In this document: positions 48,001-58,972 of the stretch, one piece after another
How positions within the stretch are numbered: the stretch's first letter is position 1
How the letters are laid out: every line of letters starts with the position of its first letter
NCBI GenBank assembly: GCA_020081605.1
Contig: JAHREC010000062.1
Span: 4,769,758-4,833,757, forward strand
DNA: 64,000 nucleotides
DNA from: Albifimbria verrucaria
Lineage: Eukaryota > Ascomycota > Sordariomycetes > Hypocreales > Stachybotryaceae
Direction of reading: 5' to 3'
The notes under the pieces: generated by a model
What the model was told of the DNA's origin: nothing
The model's database searches: none
What the model saw: only the letters and a program-made list of their open reading frames with translations
Translations under genes and position numbers: made by a program

Positions 48001-49684
48001 GATCGAGCAGGGCCGTGCAGACATTGCTGCCCATATCGTACGCACAAGAAGTGTATCTGACGACAGTATGGTCGGCGAGGCTCTTGCAGAGGAGAGAAGA
48101 TATCTCGCAAAACTCTTCCTCATGAAAGCAGAGGTCGACTGTTCCTTCGCAAGTGGGTACAGCATGTCACCTCTTTATCTAGCTGCATTCAATGGATTTG
48201 AGGAAGTCCTTGATGTCATCTTGCGGAGTAAGGGTGACAATTACTTCTTTGACCCCGATGTCGGTCTGGTCACTGAAGAAGGCGCGGATGCTATGGCTGG
48301 AGCCGTCAGCGGCGGCCATGCTCACATTGTAAAACAACTTCTTCGAGCTCATGTACACCCCAATATTGTTCTAAATGGAACAACGCCATTAATTTTTGCA
48401 TGCTATGATTCAAACGAAGAAATTGCTACGATCTTATTATCTTCCGGTGCGCAGGTTGATGTTCGAGATAAGAGCGGGAGAGTCCGCTCTCAGTGGCCTC
48501 CCAAAATGGGCTGGAAGATATTGTTCGGTGCTTCTACGACAGGGTGCTCCTGTCGATACCCAAGATAAATTTGGAAATACGCCTCTACTTGAGGCCGTCA
48601 TGGCCCCATCAGAGACGATAGTAACATTACTGATTGCCGGTGGTGCCGATGTCAATTGTGAAAATGCAGACGGTATAGTGCCGTTAGTCGAAGCATCAAA
48701 GCTTGCTGAAGAGGGCGCGGCGATTGCTGCCATTCTGATGGAAGCAGGCGCTCTAGTGGACTACGAAGATGCACAAGGAAAGACACCACTTACGTATGCA
48801 GCAGAATTCGGTCATGCAAAGATGGCGGAGATGTTTATTCAAGTCAAGGCGTTCGTGGACCATCAAGACGAATATGGAAAAACGCCGCTTGCATATGCAG
48901 CACAATATGGCCATCAGGAGGTGACAGCCATACTCATCAATGCCGGAGCATCCGTGGATTGCAGAGACAAATATGGAGAGACACCACTCATTTATGCAAT
49001 CACTGAGGAGGATACTATGATTGCGGAAGCTCTCATCCGAGCTGGTGCCAATGTAGACTGTCGGGATAAATCTGGAAAGACACCACTGATTAATGCTGCA
49101 GAACTCGACAATCTGGACATGGCGGCCTTGCTCATCAAGGCTGGTGCATTTGTGACTTGCCACGATGAAAGTGGAAAGACGCCCTGATGTATGCAGTAGA
49201 ACAAGACTCAGAACCTATGACGAGGATTCTTATCGAAGCCGGTCCATCTGTCAATTGCCAAGATAAAGATGGGAAGACAGCACTTTTTATCTACGCTACC
49301 AACTGGACAAATGAGGAAATTTTCGATCTTCTTGTAGAAGCTGGTGCCTCTATAAATCATCAAGATAAGCATGGAGAAACGGCACTAATGCATGCGGCTG
49401 GCTTCGATAATCGAGAAATAGTAGAAGCTCTTATTCAGGCGGGAGCGTTTGTGGATCATCAAGATAACCATGGGAAAACACCACTTGGTCGCGCATCTAG
49501 CTTGAATAACACAGAAGTGGTGGAAGCCCTAATTCAGGCCGGAGCATCTCTGGATCATCGAGATAAGGACGGCGCAACGCCACTCCAGCGCGCGATTATG
49601 AACGGCCACGAGGAAGTGCAGGAGATCCTCAGCCGAGCTATAGAAGGTTTCAGTGTTAGTAATAGTCATGGCAGGTCACCCTAA
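45051..49684 (+). CDS. NLR-type protein: PNP_UDP phosphorylase - NACHT - ankyrin repeats
   Basis: Fungal NOD-like receptor architecture, a class linked to non-self recognition and heterokaryon incompatibility. N-terminal PNP/UDP-phosphorylase-like effector domain: DYTVGWVCALHSELAA, VGIGGGVP, DVRLGDVVVS and, after an intron, CFEMEAAGLM and VRGICDYADSH. The NACHT Walker A GKPGAGKST is at 46345-46375, Walker B-like LTFLIDALDECE near 46650, and FIHESVRDFFL follows. From about 48150 at least a dozen ankyrin units of about 33 aa carry the pattern DK.GKTPL..A...A..LI.AGA. Roughly ten slips (near 45538, 46442, 46826, 47033, 47293, 47590, 47985, 48480, 48520, 49188) each need one extra base. With one more at 49678-49681, the ORF would end at 49713. 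Confidence 0.9.
47440..47529 (+). repeat. In-frame 45-bp tandem duplication inside the NLR gene
   Basis: Two adjacent 45-bp units, 47440-47484 and 47485-47529, differ at only a few bases. They encode VNAYSALQLSSGQSR and VDAYSALQLSSWQSR, lying between the NACHT region and the ankyrin repeats. The length is a multiple of three, so the reading frame is kept. Confidence 0.9.
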
Positions 49685-49713
49685 TAGCTCTCAGAGCTTT
49701 TTACTATACTTGA

Positions 49714-50139
49714 GACATCTCTTGATGGTAGCTTATTGTTTATCTACTTTTTCAAAGTCAAGCATGTATAGGTTGTCGCTATTTGCGTCTCATCGGTTCT
49801 GATTGAGATGATCTCTTTGCTCTAAATTAGCCACTTAGAAGAGGGAAGAATAGAATGTGCAGAGCCTTTCAACGGTTTGTACGATGACGAAGAATGCAGG
49901 CAATAGCTAATGCTTTCTGGTAGGAAGTTCTGTGTATCCTAACTAAAACAAGACAGGGAGTTAGGTATGCGCAGATAACTGGTTACTGGCCTTCCCTAAC
50001 TCCTAAGTGAGGACCCCCATCCTTGTAAATCTTCTTGGACCTTGTGAAAGTACTATTGATAGCCTATAGTGAAATAGAATATGTATTCTAAGGCCTATAA
50101 TCCACATTGAGGAACAGCCAGAGACTGGGCCTAAAAGTG
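49714..50139. other. Intergenic, convergent 3' ends
   Basis: About 0.4 kb between the ends of the NLR and the terpene cyclase. No gene recognised. Confidence 0.5.
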
Positions 50140-51479
50140 TCAGGTGAAGTATGAAAGTATCCATTTGGCGCTCCGGTCCTCATTTCCAATCATTTCTTCA
50201 GCCCATGTGAATAATTCTGTTGACCGGTAGCGCTGGCTTTGGAAGTGCCAGGCTACATAACCCTTTTGATGAGTCTCCCAAAGCACCAAACAGAGAGCTT
50301 TCATGAGTTCATTTTTACTGATATTAGTATCAATCTCGTTTCGTAGTATTGCCACCAACTCTGGAATACTTCGAACACTGCCCTTGGAATCATACCTAGC
50401 TTCGTGGCTCGGAGATAAGAGGCGGTTGATCCTACTTCCTGTAGAAATAATCTGCGTATAAACTTCTTTAATAGTATCTCGAAGACACCAGCCACCGTCT
50501 GGCGATGTTCCCGGCATGCCGATCCTCCGACGCTCTTCTGTGACCACGATTAAATAAGAGGCAGTATCCTCCGATAATAGCTCTTTCGCGAACGAAAGCA
50601 TGTCGTTTATGTACATGATAATTGTTCGCATCTCAGGGACTACACTTATCCAAAGTTGGATGGGCAAGTCAAGGCCGCCAGGAGCACGAAAGCTGGTAAT
50701 GGCAAAAGTTTCGGCAACAGCCGATTTCTCCCGCAACCAGGTGGGCCAGCAGTGAGGCAAAAGACTTCCTCTACATGTGCTTCTATCAGCACCGAAAGGT
50801 CGAGGAATATCGAAACCTCTTCCTGCCATTAGGTTCTCAATATCGTCTCTATGGTCCTCGGTAGCCGCGTCGCAAATTTTGAAGAATGCCCTTGACGCCT
50901 TGCTATTGCGAAACTCGAGCACACAGCCTTCGATAAACGTTGTGCATGAATGCAAGAGCATATTCCCGGCCAATGGATCGGACATAAGTCCGGCAAGGTT
51001 GATGGACGCTTTTCTATACTGCTCGAGATAACCACAATCAGAGGGAATACCTGTGAGTGCGTTGGAAAGGAATGATTCAGCCTTTTGGGCTACGGTGATA
51101 TCCTTGTCTATCAGGTCGTCGAGGAAAATAGCCAGGGTGACGTATTTCACCATAGCAAGCTTGGTGTCAAAGTCACCGTTCTCGTACACCCTCTCCGTAT
51201 AAGTGACACCCACATCCACGCTGAGAAGGAACCTTTTGCATACAGAGCCAACATCAGGTTCCAGTTCTGACTTTATCCATTGAACTGTGAGGAGGCGAAG
51301 ACGCTTGTCCACTGGCTGCGGCTTCCAACTCACCCCAAATCTCGCATTAAATGACGGCACACCACGCTAATGTCGTTTGCGATGGCAGCTTTCTCGCAAT
51401 CGACAAGTCCTGTAAGGACATGGGCGTCAAGAGAACCGAGCTGCTTGAGCCAGGCAAAGGAGGAATTGATTGGTGCCAT
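50140..51479 (-). CDS. Sesquiterpene cyclase, trichodiene synthase (Tri5) family
   Basis: Class I terpene cyclase of PF06330, expected to ionise farnesyl diphosphate. Both metal motifs are present: the Asp-rich motif in LAIFLDDLIDKD (DDxxD) near 51105-51130, and the NSE-type motif YINDMLSFAKE (NDxxSxxKE) near 50585-50617. The pre-NSE stretch WLREKSAVAETFA matches the family. About 445 aa results from Met at 51479, after adding one G to the GGGG run near 51345 that links the N-terminal block SSFAWLKQLGSLDAHV to the main frame. There is no signal peptide; the protein is cytosolic. Divergently transcribed from a P450, the usual pairing in small terpenoid clusters. Trichodiene, longiborneol or another skeleton cannot be chosen by eye. 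Confidence 0.9.
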
Positions 51480-52330
51480 TTCAACGTTTGGGTGTAGGTT
51501 GAATCGAACTGAATAAATGTTTTGGGACTGGCAGGTCTCGGAATATATTCACGATAAATAGGTTCTACCCTTCGTATGTCACCTCGTCGCAATGCAGCTG
51601 TACGCAACATTCCGTACAGACAAGTAATGTAACATAAGATCAGAAAGGTTTGTAATCACAAAAAAGGGCGCAGCTAAACACACACAAATTTCGGCGATAC
51701 TCTTTTTCAATTGCATCTGCATTATTTCAGCTATTCACTGGTCGGCCGCTAGATGGAATGAGTTAAAAGATCCGAAACGAACCCTCCAGCAGAATCCGAG
51801 GTGGGCCTTTTGCCGCATTTGCATGCTGAACTCTCCTTGGCTTGGTATGCCGGTCTCCAGATAGATGCAACTAGGAAAAGAGATGGTAAGAGACGCCAAG
51901 ACAGGGACTCAAAGGATGTTGGTCCGGCTCACGCCGTGATTGCACCGTTTATCCCCGACTCCACCAGTTTTCAGCTCCTGCGCTGCTCCGTGTGATTTTT
52001 TCCACATACAGCATATGACCTCAATTGGCCGAAACGACATCTTGTGTCGTATTGTGGCGGACCTACGCAGCTCATGCATTGTTACCTCGACAGTATCCGC
52101 ATTTATGCAGAAAGCTTTGACAGGAAAGGTGGATGACAGTTTTCAAGCTGAACTTGATACGGCCTTAAAAGTACGCAATTTATGTAAGCTTTACGGTGAT
52201 CTCCGTAGTTAATATCCGACCAGTCGTTGGCAACATGCCCTGCATTTCCATTTAATGGATAATAATCTCGTTGGAAATGGGAATAATCAGTATCCCGGGT
52301 CGGCGCACATACAGAACTGTCATACCCATC
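51480..52330. promoter_or_regulatory. Shared divergent promoter of cyclase and P450
   Basis: An 851-bp region between two divergent genes of a probable single pathway, so co-regulation from here is likely. No specific operator is recognised and there is no Zn2Cys6 regulator immediately inside the pair. Confidence 0.5.
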
Positions 52331-54182
52331 ATGGCCTCTGCACTTGCTATACAATACCTTTCAGGCTGCTTCAACTTTCTGAGCTCTATACAGCACAGCT
52401 ACGTCTTAATTGGCACTCTTCTTGTATGTGTATCAACGCTTTCATGGAATGATTTATCTCGCCGCACCCTATCCTGTTCTGACCGAGTTTACAGCCAAGC
52501 TGCTACCTTGCCTTCAAGATACTACACAATCTTTTCTTTCACCCTCTCTCAGACTTCCCTGGCCCTTTGCATTACCGAGCGTCTATTTTGCCATGGGCAT
52601 ATCATACTCTCCGTGGGGATCTCTCGTTTACAGTTTGTCGCTTGCATGAGAAGTATGGGCCGGTCGTGCGCATTTCGCCTTCGGAGCTGTCCTTCTCAGA
52701 CCCTGCTGCTTGGAAATATATTTATGCAGTTACGAATGGAAAAGAGAACACCAAGCACCACAAATTCTACAGCGCATTGTCTTTCAATGGATTGCTGCCG
52801 GAAATCATTATTGATACTGACAAAGAATCGCATAGAATCTTGAAGGCTGCCATGACAGACGGGCTCTCTGATAAGACTGTCCGGCGTCAAGAAAATCTGC
52901 TCATGAAGCATGTGAATCAAATGCTCAATCAATTGCGCCAGAAACAGATAGAATATAAAGTCAACCCCCAGCAGCTGAAGAGGCGCATATCGAGGCAGAT
53001 GGCATGGTTGTCGACATGACAAACTGGTTTACATGGCTTGCCTTCGATATGGTCGCTGATTTGCTGACGGGACAGAGCCTAGGTTGCCTCAAGAGCATGA
53101 AGAAAACACGTCTTGTCCGTGTACTTACGGAAGTGACCGAAGCAAGCTCCATAGTTGTCGTGCTCTGGCATGTAGGGCTCAAGATCTTGGTCGTGGCTTT
53201 GCAGGTTCTCGTGGGCAATCAATTCCTTGAGACTTTAGATGAGATTAAGACAAGGGTGGTGTCACGAATGGCGATAGATGAAGACAGAGACGATTTGATG
53301 GATCCGATCATCAGGGCCGAAAAGACAGGAGTAAGTTGCCTCTGACCAGGCATCTGGTTTGGAACACGACGCTCGGTTTCAATGGCTAACGCACCACAGG
53401 ACTTATCCTTTGACCAAGTGCTGGGGACGGCAACTACTCTTATGATTGCTGGCACAGATACGACTACCTCGGCTTTAGTATCTTTTGCATATTTCATTAC
53501 CACCAATCCTAGTTTCCTGGCAAAGCTGACAACGGAAATTCGGTCAACCTTCCCTTTGGAGGAAGACATCTGTTTATCAAAGGCGGAAAATCTTAGGTAT
53601 TTAAACGCGTGCATAAAAGAATGCTTAAGAATTTACCCCCGGCTCCAATGGGATTCCCAAGGGTTGTGGCAAAAGGCGGCCGGGTTATATCAGGGAGGTT
53701 TGTGCCTGAGAATGTTAGTCCTTTACCCTCATCTAAGCAACTTGTACTGATTTGATTTGTATCTAGACCGTCATATCTATCGATGGATATGCCATAAATC
53801 ACCAGGAGCGACATTTCAAAGCCCCATTCGAGTTCCACCCGGAGAGGTATCTTGGCGACGCAGGATACAGCAACGATACCCTTCACGCGTCCCAGCCTTT
53901 TTCTCTTGGGCCGCACAGCTGTCCTGGTAGGAGGTAGGTCATTATTATGTCTTTGAAAAAGCCATCCCGTGGGTCCTAGCTATTAGTAAAGATTTAGCTA
54001 ATGGAACCTTGGTTAGTGTTGCTCTTGCAATAATGCGTCTAACTATATCCAAGCTGGTGTGGAATTTTGACATTGAAGAGACATCTCCTTCGCGAACCTG
54101 GATGTCGGGGCAACGTATACACATATTGTGGAAACCAAAGCCCCTGTTTCTGCGACTAACGCCAGCCAATAATAAGGCATAG
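52331..54182 (+). CDS. Cytochrome P450, probable sesquiterpene oxygenase
   Basis: N-terminal anchor (SYVLIGTLLILHNLFF) and HPLSDFPGP hinge result from joining 52331-52423 to the exon at 52519. HEKYGPVVRISPSELSF is the classic fungal P450 block. The I-helix has MIAGTDTTTSALVSF, the K-helix KECLR, then PERYLGD, and the heme loop PFSLGPHSCPGR with its Cys ligand is near 53899-53930. After the last intron (about 53935-54028), ALAIMRLTISKLVWNFDIE ends the protein at TAG 54180-54182. Slips at CCCC runs near 52967 and 53637 each need one extra C. It belongs to the same broad group as trichothecene-type P450s by these blocks. Divergent from the sesquiterpene cyclase. Confidence 0.9.
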
Positions 54183-55289
54183 CTTTAAATGTCCTCACTA
54201 GGGTTACAAGTAGAAGTTTGGGGCCAGATGTTTCTATTTGTGGATTGGTGAATCAAGCCTCACTGTCGAGTCAGCAATCTCTAAGAGTAGCAATTCAGCA
54301 AGGAAGAATTTACGATCTTGACGCATCTTCTTGAGGCGAAGGTGGCGGCGTCATGGACGTTCGATATTCCCCAACTGTCAGGAATTTAGGTAGAGCATGC
54401 TAAGCTCTACTCACCTGGCCTCGGCGCTTGCTCACCCTTGCGCCATACCAATGCATGCCGCGCGCGGCAAGGAAGGCCCGAAACTATTAATTAAACCCGC
54501 GGCATCCATCACTTGCAATGTGATGGAATGCAGGACTGAAGGTCAAAATAACGGTAGCGATACTCTTATGGTGTTTGTACGAAGCTCGTATATAAGACTG
54601 GTTCTCAGGTGACGGGGCTAGATCTACCTAATTCCCTAGGTACACACATTCTTCAATTTAGAAAGGTATCGTCACCATCCGAAGACACCCTACACATCAT
54701 GCCCTGTCACGTTGCGCCCTTCTCGGCTACCCTCTTTGCTTTCCATGCCATTGTCTGACCGCCACTCAAGAGCCAGGTGCCTTTGACGAGCAAATTATTC
54801 TGCTGTCCTTGACCGATCCTCCAATTTTTTACGGGATCTTGTCTCGCTTAGCTCCTGTAATCGCACCTTGCTTGTCAATGTGTTGCTGAATGCCTTCGCC
54901 ATCTATAACAGCGTGCTGATAATCCGAATGCGAAGCGTGAGAAGGATTGAGTAGAACCTGGGAGTAGGAATGATACTAATCTCCAAGAACTTAATCATCC
55001 AGTTGAGCTGATCTCTACAGAAGTCGCTGTATTTTGAGTACCTTGAACGTCCGATGAAGTCCAAACTTTTGCCAAAATTGAGCGCAAAGTCCTAGAGGTC
55101 AAGATCGCCGTAACCTCGAGAATTCTGCAACTCGACCTAAGTGGTACTTAGTTCTGGGGACTCGGTGCTTCTAAGGAGCTGTCAGATAGGATAATAAAGC
55201 TTCGCAATCACTCTTGCTGTATATACCACTATAATTATGAAGATGCTATTGTTTCGTCTCAGAATGGATGGCACATTATCCAAATCGCC
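54183..55289. other. Intergenic, no gene recognised
   Basis: About 1.1 kb between convergent 3' ends of P450 and xylanase homologue. Nothing recognised. Confidence 0.45.
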
Positions 55290-56175
55290 CTATGTGCTAA
55301 GTGTGAAATTTGCTTTGCCGCTGCTGTAGTATCCCATCACGTGTAGTACCTGCCATTCATGAGATCCAAGTATTAACCCCTTGCTTTGCCAGGCGTCAAA
55401 GTGATCCTGTATAATGATAGTGCCGCCAACTCGTTTATTTCTTCGTACAGACCAATATCTTGTGTAATTCCTTGTCCCCTCAATAGATGGTTTATTCCAT
55501 AGTTGTTCCTTGTAGAAGTCATAGACGCTATTACCTGTGGTGAGTTGGCCTATGCGCACAGCTCCTGCTGCAGGGTTATCTATTATAGATGAAAAGCCAT
55601 TAGCGATCTTATTACTAATAATAATAAGGTAAATGAATCTGCTCGGCCTTGCGGCAAACCAGCAGTGGGTCAAATTTTTCGACATACTGGGTAAAGTTAG
55701 CTATGTTTTCCGCAAAGTGCATACAGCTGTAGAATCAGCAAACCTACCATGATCCAAAATTTTCTGTAATGAGATATTCAACAAGAGGATTCTAAAATTG
55801 ATTAGCTAGAAGATATTTGTACTACTGCTACATAAAAGATCATGCTTACCTTAGTCCAGCCGGTTATGCCAAGTAGACTGTTCCCTTGAGGCTGATAGTA
55901 TCCGGTATAAGTAACATTGCGACCAAGGCCTCGCCGCCATCCTTTTCCAACCTGGAAATAAGCAGACTGGCGCCAGCTGACCTCGAGGCTGGGGCTGTTT
56001 GGCTGAGCAGTGAAGTTTACCGTGCCCGGTGCCTCGTTCTCATAAAGAACATAGAAAGGGTCGCCCCAACAGGCGGCTTCTCAGGCGGTTCGGGGCCGAG
56101 ATCTACAGAACGGCTTATTGGATTGGCTAATGCAATCCCCAGGCAGAGGATGAGCAGAATAAGGGAGTTTGCCAT
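55290..56175 (-). CDS. GH11 endo-xylanase homologue, acid/base Glu replaced
   Basis: Secreted beta-jelly-roll xylanase family. Signal peptide MANSLILLILCLGIALA, then VGKGWRRGLGRNVTYTG and NSLLGITGWTK, and after an intron NPLVEYLITENFGSW with the nucleophile Glu. The last part has NSVYDFYKEQ, QYWSV-type block TRYWSVRRNK, DHFDAWQSKGL, and VMGYYSSGKANFTLST. In active GH11 the last block reads VEGYFSSG; here the Glu that acts as acid/base is Met (codon ATG), so classical activity is doubtful. A GGGG run near 56075 needs one extra G. About 45 residues between FGSW and DNPAAG are non-homologous and probably intron that I could not bound exactly. A Pro-rich linker precedes the domain. Confidence 0.83.
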
Positions 56176-56810
56176 GATACTTATGGTTGATGCGGGATTG
56201 TATGCAAGGTCAAAAGAATATCGCTACATAGACATGCGTCAATGACAGAAGTAGCATGAATGGAAGGAAACCATGGGACATATATAGGCTACCTTTTTCA
56301 AACCAAAACGTTACATTGTTCTGGATTGAAGACAACTTGGGCAGCATAACAGCTATACTAGGCGTAAGGCGGTAACATGACTGAGAGGGACTAATGCAGC
56401 CCGGACACCTTGCATTTAGCCGTATTTTACCATAGAATCTCACATAAAATAAGCGGCTATATTCGATGCAAAGCACTATAATAGGTGGAAACATTCCGAA
56501 AAAACCTCCCCAGTTTCTTGCCTCCGTGATGAAATTGTGCTTTGGTTCCGAGAGTGCCAACTACCACTCGCGGCTTTAGAAGGAGCCTCCTCCTGTCATA
56601 ACCATGCTGAGGCTAAGCATTTTAAGCTTTTAACCCTTTTAGGCTAAACCTAAAAACCTGTACTGTACATCTTGACTTACTATTTATACGCACTTGATGT
56701 TCTACTCTTGATATCCACGGGGGCGAGTATTGAATTATACGATTGATCGTAGACAATAATTAAGCCGCTCGCTGGCCCTCTCCATACGCCTCAACGGCCT
56801 AAAAATACAG
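56176..56810. other. Intergenic, no gene recognised
   Basis: About 0.6 kb upstream of the GH11 gene. A 116-codon minus-strand frame is present but shows no family motif. Confidence 0.4.
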
Positions 56811-58972
56811 CTAACCCATAGCTCGTCTCCATATTGTTTCCGCCATCTCTACATCTAGTAGAGCCTGCGGCCATGTTATCCTCGCCAGTGTCTCTTGACC
56901 TGTCTTCCAATCGGTTATCCCGCCTATTGCTTTGCTCCATCTCTGAACAAATCCTTCAAAACAAAACTGCAATTCCTCTAAGTCGCGTGTCTTAGCAGTA
57001 TCGATGCCAACATAAGCAGTGCACAGGTTTGCCTTGAGAGTCTTTGACAAACTAAATAATCCCACGAAGGCGCGCCAGATAAAGTAATCACGCTCGGGAA
57101 ATGTGCCAGTATCCTCGTCGAACGCGCATCGGCTTAGGCAGTGTTGTTCGCAGCTGATAAGGTCTCGGCGGATGGTTTGCAGTAAGACCAGGTAAAAACG
57201 CTCTTCAAGGGAGCTTGGTTGTTATACTTATTGCAAATTGTATAAAATAGTATAGCAGACTGCGAGCCAAGACTAACCATCGAAGCTATAATGGGTGGCT
57301 TTATATCGGCCCTCTCGTTGGACTCCAGCTTCTTCATCTCACTTCCTTGAAGCAACATTTGGATGTATCGCTGCTCGCTATTTGATGATTCCAAGAACTC
57401 ATTTAAAACAGGTAAAGCATCCGTGTCCTTCATTGATTTCAATGCTTGAAGCGCAGATGGCATAGTCTGAGACACGACTTGATATTCACCAATAGTGTGG
57501 TTCTGGTCCTGCGCTATGCTTTCGGTATGGACTGCCACATGAGATTTATCATGGTAGTGAAGATAGTCTAGTGGTTTCTGCGCGGGACGATTGATAGTCT
57601 CAACAAGGAAGCAAAGCTGGAAGAAATACAGGCTGCCCATGCATTAGTGTTTTCTCCTGGTGAGTGATGAAGCAATGGAGTAGTGCTCACATTATCACAT
57701 AGCGATTTGAAAACTCGTTTCTCAATTCTTTCTTATTTGAATGCATAGGTTTCGATCCAAGAAGTGTTACAAGAGCCTTTAAATGAGCCTCGGCCGCTGT
57801 TGCATTACCTAGGCAGTACTAGCGTGACATGTCAGTTCCAGGCATCAAGGACCAGTGTTTAAACTCATGATGGGCTATTATGGTTTCAGGACTTGTGCGA
57901 GCCTCACTGGAATGGCTCAAACTGACATGCAGCAATTTAACGCAGGGATTCTGGAAACGTACCTCGGCAAAGCAAAGAGAAGCGACCTGGCGAATGCACA
58001 TCTGCATTGTTTCAGGTCGAAAATCGCCGAGATACTGATTTACCATCTGCATGGCTTCCACTTTATGGTAAAGAAAGGTGGGTTCAAAAGACTCAAGGCG
58101 ACCTTTATTCCATGCATAGTGTAGGCCAGCTAAGAGGAGCGTGTTGCGGATAATAACGGGGTCTTCCATAATCCCACGCATTCTACCAACTGCTTATAAG
58201 AAAACGGCCAAGAGGAGGGGCTGCCCAACTTACGAGCCTTCTTTTTTTCAACACCCGTGAAACCGTTTATCTGGTAGACTGTTGCGATACTTGCATTAGC
58301 TCGAAACTTGCCCTTGTTTGCACATGCAGTCTATAGTGATGTAGAGACGCCCCGGATCACACAAAGCTTATACTTCAACCACGATAACACAGGTGGAATA
58401 TGCCGCCACTCACAGTAATAGAGCAAGTCTCTACTCTTATAGCGCATCCGAACAGGCATCGAGTCGAATGGATCTATTTCTCCGCCAAGCCCACCCTGAC
58501 GCGGAGATGGCTGGAGATGACCAACGTAACCCGGAGACACTAATGCCATCGCCGAAGATGGATTGTGATGCTCAACCCAATGCTGCACCTGGTCCGGCTG
58601 CGACATCCATGGCCTTTGTTGACCAGGTATGAGAAGCTGTCGCTCGTGGGCCCTACGTTCCCGAAGTGGGATCTTGGCCAGTTCATACTGACAACAACGC
58701 CTGCTACTTATGCAGTTCTTGCTGCATGAGTATGTAGTTAGCGACACATAAACCGAGAAACGCCTGCAAGTTCCATTTGCGGCATTGTCGAGATAAAGCA
58801 CATGGCCCAGGAGCATGGCATACCAGGACGGAGTTGCCTCATCGCATCGGATGTGCCTCTGCTTACAAGTAACACAACCTACTCTACTACGTGTGTGAGA
58901 TCGACGTGTCTTGCTGGGCTTAGTTGTCGGGGCATCTTCGGCGGTGACCGCATCTGTGTGTGTTGGCTGCAT
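56811..58972 (-). CDS. Zn2Cys6 transcription factor
   Basis: Met at 58972 starts a basic region (KPSKTRRSHTRSRVG) followed by CVTCKQRHIRCDEATPSC, split by a 106-nt intron, and KNCISSRRC, a full Zn2Cys6 cluster. After it, QQRPWMSQPDQVQHWVEHHN and the PF11951-type regions RNTLLLAGLHYAW and LYFFQLCFLVE are visible. The last part includes FPERDYFIWRAFVGLFSLSK and WPQALLDVEMAETIW. Several introns and at least one slip (near 57132) are needed to join the pieces. The gene lies upstream of the GH11 gene on the same strand; regulation of it is only a positional guess. Confidence 0.82.
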
